Source: Eleusine coracana subsp. coracana
Taxonomy: Eukaryota > Streptophyta > Magnoliopsida > Poales > Poaceae
Assembly (NCBI GenBank): GCA_032690845.1
Contig: CM064429.1
Coordinates: forward strand, 19,611,013 to 19,675,012
Length of the DNA stretch: 64,000 nucleotides
Direction: 5' to 3'
In this document: one piece after another, positions 47,788 to 58,805 of the stretch
Layout: every line of letters starts with the position of its first letter
How positions within the stretch are numbered: the first letter of the stretch is position 1
The notes under the pieces: generated by a model
What the model saw: only the letters and a program-made list of their open reading frames with translations
Database searches by the model: none
What the model was told of the DNA's origin: nothing
Made by a program: the position numbers and the translations under genes

Positions 47788-48872
47788 AGTGGTAATCAGA
47801 GCTTCAGGTGTACCGTCAGGTTCGCACTATCCTTTAGTTTTGTTTTCGTGTTCTTCCTATCGTCCACAGAAAAGCCAAAAAAAAATTTCCCCCATCCATA
47901 ACCACGTGTTTAGCCTTTGCATATTTCAATTTCAGAGTCCGTAGTGTTGAGTTTGTGCCCTAGTTCTTGTTTAGTCACTGGTTTAGTTTGTGTTTTTGTT
48001 GTCAGTAGTGTTTTCCTTGCAACCCTAGCCGCCATCCCTTCCACCACCCTCGGTTTTGTCAGCTTTGTGTGCTAGGGTTGATTGATCAATACGCCCACCC
48101 TAATCCCACCCTAAAACCACCCTCAACACCTCGGACCAATTTTCATAAATTCCACTTTCCGCTGCATCCACCTCGCCAAAAAAATCCCTACCCAACCCCA
48201 AGCCCGACTTGGCTACGCCTTGTGTGCCCTCGTCAAAAAATTCAAAAACAATCGGGAAGATAAAGAAAAAATTCATTCAAGTTGAAACCCGACGTTTTCT
48301 GAAACTTCAAGATTTTCTGTAGGCCACGTCCTAACTCTGTTTGAGCTGAAAGTTTTTGTGGTTTCTCTCCCATTGCTAGCGAGTTGGAAAAAAATATCAA
48401 AAAAATAAAATAAAAGAAAAATAAATTTGGGATTCCTACTAGTGCTCCATCTAGCCCCCTGGAATTTCTGAGTTTGGCCGTTTTACCCTTAGCCCCCTGT
48501 TATCGACTGTGTGCCTTGGTCTCCTTGTTTCTTCTTTGCTATCACTACTATTCTAGGACATAGTTAGACCAGCAACTAGGGACAAGTTACTTGGGCACTT
48601 ATTCAGCTTTACTATCTGTTTTTCATTTGTGTGCCACTCACATATATATATTTAGCCTTTCTAGCTCTACATACTTCTTCTCGACAGCATATAGGTTATT
48701 TTGTAGCCCTTGCAATCGTGGAACACACCTCCCTGGTATCCTTCGCTTTGTTGTTTTTAGAACTTTGTAAGAGCTTTGCAAGAAGCTTCCTTTTGCTGTG
48801 TTGAGAGGCACCACTGCTTAGTAGTTTTGTAGGGATAACCTTCACTTTTTGTTTCCTGTTTTGGTGTTTCTG
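47788..48872 (+). other. Leader of gypsy element B
   Basis: Primer site TGGTAATCAGAGC lies at about 47790-47802, then untranslated leader. A-rich runs occur at 47876-47886 and 48378-48425. No gene is seen. Confidence 0.7.
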
Positions 48873-51800
48873 ATGTCAGGAAGCGATGGAGAGGGTGCTT
48901 CACCCTCAAAATTTGATGAGTGCGTGAACCAAAGTCAGCTACAGAAGGCTTTGCATTGGTTCCTATGTGGATTCTGTTGATTGTGATGTTGTACCCATGC
49001 AGGCTTGTTCACTTTTATTGGGTAGACCTTGGGAATTTGATAATGATGTTGTACACCATGGTAAAAGTAATAACTACACTTTTATGCATAAAGGAACTAA
49101 AATTACTTTGTTACCAATGACTCCTGCTGAAATTGTACAAGCTAATTTAGAACGAGCTGCTAGTTTGAAAAATAAAGACCCTGAAATTCAGCAACCTGTT
49201 AATTCTGATTCTACACCAAGTAATGTTAATGATTTTTCAAGTTCTAAGGGTGCTAGAATTAAATTACAAGGTCGTTCATGTCTTGCCACAAAATCTGAGC
49301 TTGCTGAAATTTCCACTGATGATATTTGCTATGCTTTGATATGCAAACAAGCCTTGTTTTCGCTTGGTGATATTGCTTCTAGTGCTTTGCCTCCTACTGT
49401 CACTAACCTTTTGCAGGAGTATGAGGATGTTTTCCCAGCTGAGATACCATCAGGATTGCCACCTTTGAGAGGGATTGAGCATCAAATTGATTTGATTCCT
49501 AGTGCTACTTTGCCAAACCGTGCTGCTTATAGGACCAACCCTGAGGAGACTAAGGAGATACATCGACAAGTCCAAGACCTTTTGGATCATAGGTATGTTC
49601 GTTAATCACTTAGTCCTTGTGCTGTTCCTCTACTTTTGGTTCCTAAGAAAGACGGTTCTTGGCGTATGTGTGTAGATTGTAGAACCATTAATAACATTAC
49701 TATTAGGTATCGTCATCCTATTCCTAGGCTAGACGACATGCTTGATGAGTTATGTGGTGCTATAATTTTCACTAAAATTGATTTGCGTAGTGGCTACCAT
49801 CAAATTAGAATGAAACTTGGAGATGAATGGAAAACAGCTTTCAAAACCAAATTCGGGTTGTATGAGTGGTTAGTAATGCCTTTTGGGTTAACTAATGCAC
49901 CCAGTACTTTCATGCGTTTGATGAATGAGGTTTTAAGACCTTTTATTGGCAAATTTGTGGTTGTTTACTTTGATGATATCTTGATTTATAGCAAATCCAT
50001 GGATGATCATATGATTCATTTGCGTGCTGTTTTTGATGCTTTGCGAGTTGCACATTTATTTGGTAACCTTGAGAAGTGCACCTTTTGCACAGATCGAGTC
50101 TCTTTTCTTGGCTATGTTGTGACTCCACAGGGAATTGAGGTGGATGAGGCGAAGATTGAAGCCATAAAGAGCTAGCCTGTACCAAAAACTATCACACAGG
50201 TGAGGAGTTTTCTTGGTCTTGCAGGTTTCTACCGCCGCTTTGTCAAAGATTTCAGCACCATTGCTGCACCATTGCATGAGTTGACAAAGAAGGGCGTTGA
50301 CTTCCATTTTGGTAAGGTACATCATGAGTCTTTTGATGCTTTGAAGGACAAACTTACACATGCACCATTGCTGCAATTATCCAATTTTGATAAGACTTTT
50401 GAGCTTGAATGTGATGCTAGTGGTATAGGCATTGGTGGTGTTTTGATGCAAGATGGTAAACCTGTTGCATACTTTAGTGAGAAAATTACTGGGCCTGTTT
50501 TGAATTATCCACGTATGATAAGGAACTATATGCACTTGTACGTTCTTTAGAGACGTGGCGTCATTATTTGTTGCCCAAAGAATTTGTTATTCATTCTGAT
50601 CATGAATCACTTAAGTATATTTGTTCTCAATGCAATTTGAACCGTAGACATGCTAAATGGGTTGAGTTTATTGAGTCTTTTCCTTATATTAAGAAAGGGA
50701 AGGATAATGTGATTGCTGATGCTTTATCTAGGCGATATACTTTGTTACTCAACTTGATTGTAGAATTTTTGGACTTGAGGCAATTAAAGAACAATATGTT
50801 GCTGATGTTGATTTTAAAGATGTATTGCTGCACTGTACAGAAGGTCGTGCTTGGAACAAATTTGTGTTGAATGATGGTTTCTTGTTTAGAGCTAACCGCC
50901 TATGCATTCCAGTTGGTTTCGTTCGTCTTTTATTGTTGCAGGAGGCGCATGGAGGTGGATTGATGGGTCATTTTGGTGCTAAGAAGACGGAGGATATTTC
51001 GGCCACACACTTCTTTTGGCCAAGGATGCGGAAAGATGTTGAGCGTTTTGTTGCTCGCTGCACTACATGTCAAAAAGCTAAGTCTCGATTGAATCCACAT
51101 GGTTTATACATTCCACTTCCTGTTCCTTCTATTCCTTGGGCGGATATTTCTATGGACTTTATTTTAGGACTGCCTAGGACTAAGAGGGGGAGCGATAGCA
51201 TTTTTGTTGTTGTGGATCGTTTTTTCAAGATGGCACACTTTATACCATGTCATAAAACTGATGATGCTAGTTATATTGCTGACCTCTTTTTCAAAGAAAT
51301 TATACGTTTGCATGGTATGCCGTCTACTATTGTTTCAGATCATGATGCAAAATTCTTGAGTCATTTTTGGCGCACGCTTTGGAATAAGTTGGGTACAAAG
51401 TTGCTATTTTCTACAACTTGTCATCCACAAACTGATGGACAAACTGAGGTTGTGAACCGCACTTTGGGCACTATGTTGCGAGCTATTTTGAAGAAAAATT
51501 TGAAGCAATAGGAAGAATGGTTGCCTCATGTTGAGTTTGCTTATAATCAGGCAACACATTCTACTACCAAGGTAAGTCCCTTCAAGGTAGTGTATGGTTT
51601 GATCCTCATACTCCACTTGATATACTTCCTTTACCTATTAATGAGAGAGTTCATGTTTATGCTAAGGAGTGTGCTGAATTTATTTTGCAAATGTATGAGA
51701 CCACTAGACTTAGCATTGAAAAGATGAATGAAAAGTATAAAATTGCTGGTAGTAAAGGTAGAAAGGAAGTAAAGTTTGATGTAGGAGATTTAGTGTGGTT

Positions 51801-52371
51801 ACACTTAAGGAAGGATAGATTTCCGGAATTGAGAAAGTCTAAACTAATGCCTAGAGCTGATGGTCCATTCAAAATAATGGAGAAGATTAATGATAGTGCA
51901 TACAAACTTGAGTTGCCTCCCGAGTTCGGGGTTAGTCCTACTTTTAACATTTCAGATTTGAAACCACACTTGGGAGAAGAGGATGAGCTTGAGTCGAGGA
52001 CGACTCCACTTCAAGAGGGGGAGGATGATGAGGACATCACTCCTATGGATACACACAACACTCCTCCAATTCTGGACTTGCAAGGTCCAATGACTAGAGC
52101 TCGTGCACGACGACTAAATTTAGAGGTGAGCTCGTTCCTACGTTCTTCGCTATATGTTACTTTTGAGAATAGTTTGCTACCTAATGATTATTTTATGATT
52201 AGAAACCATGGAGAGGACCAGGAGATGATGGGAGATGGAGTTGGAAACGTGGAGGACCAGCAAGGGCTTGGAAGCCAAAGTGGAGGCCCAATCAAAACCG
52301 ACTTCGAGTCTGTTTTGGGTCCTACGACCAGTCTGCACGAAAACAGTTGCCCAGGACGCATACAAACTTAG
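48873..52371 (+). pseudogene. Pol polyprotein of gypsy element B with a stub of gag
   Basis: The gag start (MSGSDGEGASPSKFDECV) is truncated at about 48958 and fused to the protease end (CSLLLGRPWEFD). Then come RT (VPKKDGSWRMCVDCRTINNI, MPFGLTNAPSTFM, and YFDD at about 49966), RNaseH (FELECDASGIGIGGVL) and integrase (HHCC-type zinc region with CTTCQKAKSR, catalytic-type DFILGLPRTKRG, IVSDHDAKF, QTDGQTEVVN). The C-terminus crosses the polypurine tract into the LTR and includes GPMTRARARRLNLEV. Damage: TAA 49603, TAG 50173, TAG 51509, and frameshifts near 50508, 50750 and 51600. The lineage is chromovirus, probably CRM-like. Confidence 0.88.
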
Positions 52372-52948
52372 ATTTGGACGTTCTACATATGCATGGAAAG
52401 ATAAGGAGAAGACCTTTCCAATGCCGCCGGCCTCATATCAAAATTCATCCTGAGTCATCGGGAATCGTCGAAACAAGAGAGAGTCCAGAATCTGTGTCGG
52501 TGCTGTGTCGCCTATTTTTGGTCTTTGGGCTTTGTATCTAGTTGAGCCCAATTAAGGGCACGTCCAGAGGGTCTTGCACGACCCTAGGGTCTTTATATAC
52601 AGCCGCCACCGCACCATTAGGGTTCGGGTTTTGCTTAGATCAATTCTGTTTATAAACAGTGTCGCCGTTCATCGGTTTGTGAGTACCCAACTTCGAGAGT
52701 TTAATCATACATCTGCAATTGTGTTACATTCTTCGTTATTCTTGCTTGTGTTCTTGATTCACAGGCAGGGATTAGCCTTCTCGGTGAGGTCAATTGTCTT
52801 TGAACGGTTGATAACCAGAGGAGACGTCGTGCTGCGATTGAGGGGTTTAGGACGTGCTGTTCTGAAGCCGGATCGCTTTGTGTGTCGCCTCCCACCAAAT
52901 CAACTTACCAAGAACCTTTCGAAAGATTGGGAACCCTTGTTCACATCA
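52026..52948 (+). repeat. 3' LTR of gypsy element B
   Basis: This 923-bp LTR is closely similar to 46868-47787 and is followed by target duplication CTTAC. The first 346 bp remain open in the pol frame. Confidence 0.9.
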
Positions 52949-53676
52949 CTTACTGTTCACAACAGTACTAGAATTCAAGTTTTTTTTGAACTGTTTGCTG
53001 TTGGACTGCTAGATAGAACTGTAGAGTTCCTAAATTCAGTTTGTAGAAGTGTTTTTGCTCACTTTTCATTGAGCTTATCACCATTTATCTACTATGCTAG
53101 CTCGTTTAGAATATGAATTGGTGGCTTCTGATCAGGGTTGACAAAGATAGATAGCACCATCTGCATGGAACATATGCATATAACAATGTTGAAGTGCTTG
53201 TGCCTTGTTTTGTGTTTTTGCCTGTAGCTATTTAGGGTTGAATTCAAAATTTGCTTCATGCTTCTTCTGAACTATGAGACACAATGAACTCAGTCTTTTT
53301 ATTTCAGAACCCATGGTATACAATTTGAAACTTCAATCTGAATTAGCATGCCAAATGATAAGATTCAAGAATCATGTCCTTTGGACTCATTGTTCATATA
53401 AGTTTATCACATATAGGATGACACCCGAATTGTCTTATAGTATATGTAACAATGATGCAACACCACTACCTTCAGTTCATTTCTAATATAGTTACAAATT
53501 CAGTTGGCTAGTAGTCTTTGCCGTGATCATAATTCAGCTAACTGATTGTTTGCTTGACACTGAATATGATTTGTCATTTTTATTTCAGTTACCTATGTGC
53601 TTGCTTGTTTTTGTTTTACGATTGATTTCAGCATTTGAATTCCATCTAACATTGTACAAACAACTCTATAATTTAG
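52949..53676 (+). other. Right part of CACTA-2 intron 10
   Basis: This is the intron remainder after element B, AT-rich and ending in a T/A-rich tract and ATTTAG acceptor. The open frame at 53274-53486 has no support. Confidence 0.6.
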
Positions 53677-53995
53677 GTTGAGCCACCAAGCATTATCACC
53701 GCAGAGAAACGAATTATTCCACCAACTATCAATCCTAAAAATCATAAGATATCAAAGAATCTGTTCAATCAGAATCACGGGGACGTCGGTGCAGCCCCAC
53801 CACCAAAATACGTCACTACACAGCACCTTCAAGCTCAAACACGATCATTGAAAAGGAAGCAGCAGGTAACAACTCGAACAGTTCATGCATATGTGTTTTA
53901 GTTTTCATATACTAACATTGTTTCTTTAATTCTCCTATTTCACCTCAAATTTTGTTTCTCTTGAGCAGGACAAGCGACCTTCAATGGCCAATTAA

Positions 53996-55156
53996 TACTC
54001 AAGATACCTTCATTAGTACCTACAGGTTTGGATGTGAATGCCAATATTGTTTCTTTACGGCCTAGCAAGTACATCAAAATTGCCTTCACCAACTAACAAT
54101 CATTCTTTTACATGTGCAGAACAACAATCCAATGGTGAGACAAGAGGTCTTGAACATTCTGGTGTAATTTAGTTTTTATAGGTTCCCTAGAATTTTTCAT
54201 TTGTTGCGTGTGATACAATTGACAATGTTTGGTAAATCATGTGAACTATCGAGATTGATGGAATTGACACTGTTCGATTGTAAGTGAATGATGGCTGTAA
54301 TATCATTATCAATATACATATTGCATCAGTGTCTATTGTGGTATAATTCTATTGCATTACTAATTTAATAACGCTGCAGTAACCACAAGATAAATGTTTC
54401 TAATTGGGTGGCTATTCACTATTGCGACGACCATAAACTGATGCGAAATTTGTCTGTTACAACGCCTCACGATCGATGCAATAACATCAAATCATATAGC
54501 AACCACACTTGTTGTGTTGCAATTAACTTGTATGAGATTGCAACCACTCTAACTCTGTTGTGATACCCTATACGCATATAGCCATGACTCATAACCATTG
54601 CCATATCTTCTAGGTATATAGCGATGACTCATATCTGTTGCTATAACTTTAAGGTATATAGCCACGATTTATACGTCATTGCAATATCCTACAACCATAT
54701 ACCAACAACCTCTACTGTGTTGCGATACTCGTTAATTGTATAGCAACGTCAACAAATTGGTTGGGATTCCTCAGAGTTTATTGCAACAGCACAGACGATA
54801 TTGCCACTAGCATATATCGTTGCAATATAATATCTTGCAACAGTACTAGTGTGTTGCAATTGTGCTTTCTTGCAAGGACGCTATCTAGATTATAGCAACG
54901 GCGACCATGGTTGCCATCGCTAGACTAGTAACACCCATGGTCGTTGCATTTACCTCCTTTCGCATCGCTGCTCTTTGTTGCAATAAAACGACATTTATTC
55001 CAACGCTTTATAATTGTGTTGCCATAGGCTATTGCATCAGAGGAAATTGCAACACCTCCCAACGCCCGTAAAGTGTTGCGATATGTACATATTGCAACGA
55101 AAATGACCTTATTACAACACTTTTGGGGGGTTGCAAAAGTCCATTTTTTAGTAGTG
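53996..55156. repeat. Right end of CACTA-2 with subterminal repeats
   Basis: The 3' flank of the TNPA-type gene runs to about 54290. From there to 55140 are dense TTGCAAC/GTTGCGA words in both orientations. The last 16 bases (55141-55156) are the inverted terminus. Confidence 0.85.
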
Positions 55157-55198
55157 ATATCGATATCAGTTAGGATTAGCTAGGGAAATGACGATCAC

Positions 55199-56361
55199 CT
55201 GATTGGAAGACAGAACCTCAACATCGCCTTCATCTTCACTGTCTTCAGTGAAAAAAAAAACTGGCCCTTCACCTTTTCCAGTTGAAATTCACAAATGATT
55301 CTATACTACATAAACATGAAAACAACCTCGATCATTCACACAAGTATGGCAACACATGTAAAAATGGGAGAACATATGCATGCAGTCTAGGCTCTTTTGT
55401 ATATTGAAATGTCTCAAACATACAAGTCTAGCCTATAGTTAGCAATAACAGTTATCAATTTAAAAGTTATGAACTTTGCATAATTAGGAACCTCTTGCAT
55501 ACAGTATAGGCTAATTAGGAAAATATAAATCTTGCTTATAGAGGCTAATTATGAACCTATTATGTATATTAATATAAACCTATTAACAACAGTTATCAAT
55601 TTAATTGTATGCAAGAGGTTCAATTAATTAGCAAAATATGAACATATTATGTATATTGAAAGATAACAAACATACAAGTCTAGCCTATAGTTAGCAATAA
55701 CAGTTATATCAATTTAAAAGTTACGAACCTTGCATGACTAGGATATATTATTCTGTAGCAGATAGCTAAATAAATCTAACTGCAGCAATGTCCATGTGAA
55801 GTGTTTTTGAATGCCCCACAATCTTTAATCATTAGGTATATATTATTCTGTAATCAACCTCTTTGCGTGATAGTTCGGCTATGAGTCTATGACCCTTCTT
55901 TCTTTTCTTGCTGTCCCCATTGTAGCTCACTGTGTTCTATATCCAAAGAAAGTCAAACACAATTAATCACACTTGAGTACAAAACCAAGCACTAATAGAG
56001 CATACTCAATCACATGAAATCGAATAATCATTGATGCAAAATAACAATAGCCAACACTCACTTGTCCAATTGCGTTGCCGACAGAGGATGGGGCTAATCC
56101 CTTCCCTTTGTCGTTGCTGGCGGCAGAGGATGGTGGCAGATCAGGGATGGCTGGGTTGATGTCGTCATCGACTTCATTGGTGCAGGAGCTGACGATGCAG
56201 CGGGGGGGGGGGGGGGGGGGGGGGGAGAGAGAGAACGTCGGCCCCAAGGACTCAGAGCGACTGCGGGACTCAGAGTGGCCACCGCGGGTTGATGAGGTGG
56301 GAGTAGGACTGCGCGAGAACTGGACGGCCACGTCGCGCAGCTGCCGCCAGGACTGATGCAC
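55199..56361 (-). pseudogene. Exons 1-3 of the CACTA-1 minus-strand gene, broken
   Basis: Candidate exons on minus are 56361 to 56062 (Ser/Arg/Pro-rich, with a proline run coded by 24 consecutive G on the plus strand at 56202-56225), 55936 to 55859 (26 codons, phase 0, Lys-rich), and about 55243 to 55199 (acidic, DSEDEGD). The layout matches the intact CACTA-2 gene: low-complexity basic exon 1, acidic middle exon, short last exon (32109-32192). No ATG is visible at the start. The G run makes the frame uncertain, and the exon 3 acceptor phase does not fit. CACTA-2 separates exons 3 and 4. Confidence 0.45.
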
Positions 56362-56419
56362 GTGGCTTCTAGATCAGCGCGCCATCATCGGCGGCGGGCG
56401 CATGTGTGGTGGTTGTAGG

Positions 56420-56864
56420 GAGTGGGAAGGGATTGCGATAGACGCATTGGTGGGGAGGGAATGTGGAGAGGCAGGCGCTGGTTCAGTTGCGACAGAGGAG
56501 AGGATATGGATGGTTTCGATGGGCTATTTATAGGGAACGCCATGGGACAAGGTTTCCATCTCAGTGCACACCTTTCCCATCTATAGTACCACTGATGTAT
56601 GGGGCCCACACAATCTATGAAGCGGAACCGTCAACGAATATTGCGTTCGCGAAAAGATCTACAGCAACTGTGGGACCCACATGATCTATGAAGAGGAACC
56701 GACAGAGTAGTATATTGCTTTTCTAGTAACCTCTTCCCCTAAACCATCACATCACGACGGCCGATTTATCTTGCCTTCCTTCATTCTCCGCCGGCGGCCC
56801 GCCTTCTTCCCTTCTCATCACCGGAGTTCTCGAGTTCTTCCTCCTCGCCCACCTTAGTGCGACT
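56420..56864 (+). promoter_or_regulatory. Possible divergent promoter region in CACTA-1
   Basis: It lies between the minus-strand gene and the exonuclease-like fragment. A GC- and CT-rich stretch at 56755-56862 resembles a plant 5' UTR. The phrase GTGGGACCCACATGATCTATGAAG-type repeats twice near 56600 and 56670. No coding is supported. Confidence 0.3.
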
Positions 56865-58105
56865 ATGTGGCACCTGTTTCATGATGCAAGAGGTCGCTTC
56901 TCGCGACGTCTGCCAGTGACCTCGGGGGCATTGTCGACTCATGGTGCTTCATCTTCTGGGGGATGCGGCGGACCGACTCCAATGGTCCTTTGTTCGGCTG
57001 CCATGGACGTGTTACCTTGCTCTGAAGCCAGAATATCCACGCCATCGACCCAAAGCGATGGGCCTGAGGGTAGCGCTGCCGCATGCAAGAACGATGAAAT
57101 GGCGGCACCAAGAAGCACCGCCACTCCCCACATCTCAAAGCAACGAGATGCACTAGGCGCGTCAGTAGGAGGCACCAGTTTCTCGGTGAGCCAATCCCGA
57201 CCAGCATCTCCATATATAGTCATATGCATATGGATTAGATTAAGATTGTAAACTCTGTTTCTTGATTCGGTACTGTAGCATCACAAGTGTGATGCCGATG
57301 CTGGTGCATCCGATGCTAGAGAAGGCTGCAACGTCTGGGATTGTAGTGCCGATCCAGTCAACATTGGAGGATGCCACCTCAGCTGCTGGGATCCTTGGTG
57401 CCCTGGTGTCAGTGCAAGATGACCTGCTTCTGTTTTGACTCTGGAACTGGTACCGGTACTGGTACCTACTTCGCACCATGAGGTCATCTTCTTCAAGCAT
57501 TGGTATCCCATCATCCATATGACTGTCACTTGCGATGCGGTTGTGGTGGACCAGTTCATCCAAGAAATCCGAGGTACCTCCATTGCAAAACGTTTGGTCG
57601 TCGGGTTAGACACAGAGTGCAGTATACTTCCCAATGATGGCGGGTTCAAGACCGCATTGTTGCAATTGTGCGTCGGGCCATGTTGCCTTGTGTTCCAGGT
57701 GCTCCATGCCGGCTACAAGCTCCCTGATGCCTTGATCAAGTTTCTCACAGAGGAAGACCACGTCTTTGTTGGAGCTCATATATCCAATGATGTCGAACGC
57801 TTAGAGAAGGACTGCGGCATCATGATTACTAATACAAAAGACCTTTAACTGATTGTACCTTAGGTTGATGATTTTAGAATGCTTGGCAGAGATGGTAAGA
57901 GGACAGCACTTTGGGAACTCATGCACTGCAGCTCCCTCTCAAAAAAAATTATAGATTCGATCATACTCTATGGGGTTTGAGGTATTTGGAATCCTAGCAA
58001 GTTACTTACGCCACCCAAGATGCATTTCTGTCGTTTGAGATTGCAAATCAACTTGTGCACAAGCATGGTTACCGATTTATGTAAACAAAAATTTAGAATT
58101 GTGTA
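56865..58105 (+). pseudogene. WRN-type 3'-5' exonuclease-like gene fragment, decayed
   Basis: A first open stretch starts at ATG 56865 (unrecognised, Ala/Ser-rich). A second at about 57450-57848 has the DEDD exonuclease pattern. RLVVGLDTECSI carries the D-x-E of Exo I, FKTALLQLCVG and CLVFQVLHAGYKLPDALIKF follow, and HISNDVERL carries the Exo II Asp. After a stop at 57846, a fragment in other frames ends with YATQDAFLSFEIANQLVHKH (Exo III-type Y..xD). Frameshifts and stops separate the parts, so no working enzyme is expected. Similar single-domain exonuclease genes are common in grasses. It sits head-to-head with the CACTA-1 minus gene, where CACTA-2 has its TNPA-type gene. Capture by the transposon is possible but not proved. 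Confidence 0.6.
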
Positions 58106-58184
58106 GTAATGTGATGCTTTTGTGTGCAAGACTTGTGCTTGTGCCTGATGGACAACTAATGCAGTGTTTAGTGATGCTTTTGAG

Positions 58185-58266
58185 TGCAAGCCTTGTCCTT
58201 GTACCCTATGTAAAAAAATATGTAGTGCAAGCCTTGTCCTTGTACCCTATGTAAAAAAATATGTAG
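58185..58266. repeat. Perfect 41-bp tandem duplication
   Basis: Two identical 41-bp copies (58185-58225 and 58226-58266) beginning TGCAAGCCTTGTCC. A recent local duplication. Confidence 0.85.
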
Positions 58267-58552
58267 GCAGAAACATATATTTTCCTCTGCTGAATGGTTG
58301 TTGTGTTCTTGAGTTCCATAATTTTGTCAGTATCTCTTTAGGGAAAACTAGTACATTTCCCGTGCTAACGCTACGCTAATATTCATAAATTATGCAGCCA
58401 AAAGACACTAATAACCCTCTGACTTTTTGTGTATGTCATGCAACATGGTTATCTTTTGACATAGACACAAAATTTGATTGGTCCAAAAAAATAATCCAAA
58501 TATCTACCTACAACCAATTTTCCATGCATCTCATACGTATATATTGTGTGGC

Positions 58553-58805
58553 ACGTTGATTTGCATGAAAAATAGGTTAAATGAGGGTGAAACCACTTCC
58601 TGGGCGAACCCGTGTCAAATCCGGGGTTCTGACTTGCATCGGGTGAGCCATGATGTCGTTTTGCATGAAAACAGATCAAAATGAGGGTGAAACAACTTCC
58701 TGGGCGAACCCATGATGAAATCCGGTGTTCTGATATGCAATAGGTGAGCCATCATGTTGATTTGCTTTAAAAACAGGTTAAAATGAGTGTGAAACTACTT
58801 CCTGC
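58553..58805. repeat. About 105-bp tandem repeat, 2.5 copies
   Basis: Copies start near 58553, 58660 and 58754. Each carries GAGGGTGAAAC-ACTTCCTG then GGTGAGCCAT. Divergence between copies is moderate. No family is recognised. Confidence 0.7.

Larger units (their letters stand above)
46868..52948 (+). mobile_element. Gypsy element B: RT, RNaseH and integrase kept, gag deleted (CRM-like)
   Basis: The LTRs (46868-47787 and 52026-52948) are flanked by CTTAC at 46863-46867 and 52949-52953. AAGAGGGGGAGGA precedes the 3' LTR and AGTGGTAATCAGAGC follows the 5' LTR, a primer site with one extra A. The coding frame continues into the 3' LTR, a feature known from CRM chromoviruses. Gag is cut after about 29 codons and joins the end of protease. 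It is inserted in plus orientation in an intron of the CACTA-2 TNPA-type gene. Confidence 0.92.
42532..53995 (+). pseudogene. Transposase_24 / TNPA-type gene of CACTA-2, 12 exons, two in-frame stops
   Basis: Proposed exons: 42532-42626, 43719-44152, 44232-44312, 44403-44528, 44613-44869, 44972-45139, 45240-45332, 45424-45525, 45630-46034, 46280-46414, 53677-53865 and 53969-53995. All borders are GT-AG and the lengths sum to 2112 nt (704 codons), keeping one frame. Exon 2 ends in an Asp-rich tract. Exons 5-8 form the plant transposase domain (NLGGPCGENRRAFVDEIVWV, WDIEDNDRTRNLIWKIAKER, WHYLNMYFGSKKF). Exon 9 is a Glu/Lys coiled coil. The stops are TGA 45499 and TAG 45843. Element B lies in intron 10 (46415-53676). 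By analogy with TNPA the product should bind the subterminal repeats. The ATG choice (42532, giving an acidic N-terminus) is tentative; an ATG at 42437 is in another frame. Confidence 0.8.
32225..55156 (+). mobile_element. CACTA-2, complete CACTA transposon with target duplication, nested in CACTA-1
   Basis: The termini are CACTACTAAAAAATGG at 32225 and its exact inverted copy at 55141-55156. They are flanked by the 3-bp duplication ATA at 32222-32224 and 55157-55159, as expected for CACTA elements. It contains left and right subterminal repeats, a TNP2-type transposase gene, a minus-strand gene of unknown function, and a Transposase_24/TNPA-type gene. Total length is about 22.9 kb, of which about 6.1 kb is gypsy element B inserted later. 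Confidence 0.93.
26924..56420 (+). mobile_element. CACTA-1 (En/Spm-type) transposon, interrupted by CACTA-2; right end not found
   Basis: The left terminus is CACTACTAGATTTTCCCCC at 26924, followed by TTGCAAC-rich subterminal repeats. A TNP2-type transposase gene follows (about 28049-31726). A minus-strand gene has its last exon left of CACTA-2 and its other exons right of it, which shows that 26924-32224 and 55160-56420 were once continuous. No inverted copy of the terminus is visible before the Tat-like LTR at 59917, so the right end is deleted or lies outside the window. Confidence 0.75.

Noticed and set aside
50056..50376. 106-codon minus-strand open frame opposite RT
   Set aside because: Shadow of the well supported pol frame on the plus strand.
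58330..58380. ACTAGTACATTTCCCGTGC phrase resembling sequences near transposon ends in grasses
   Set aside because: No matching partner end, hairpin or target duplication could be found, so no Helitron, hAT or other element is called.
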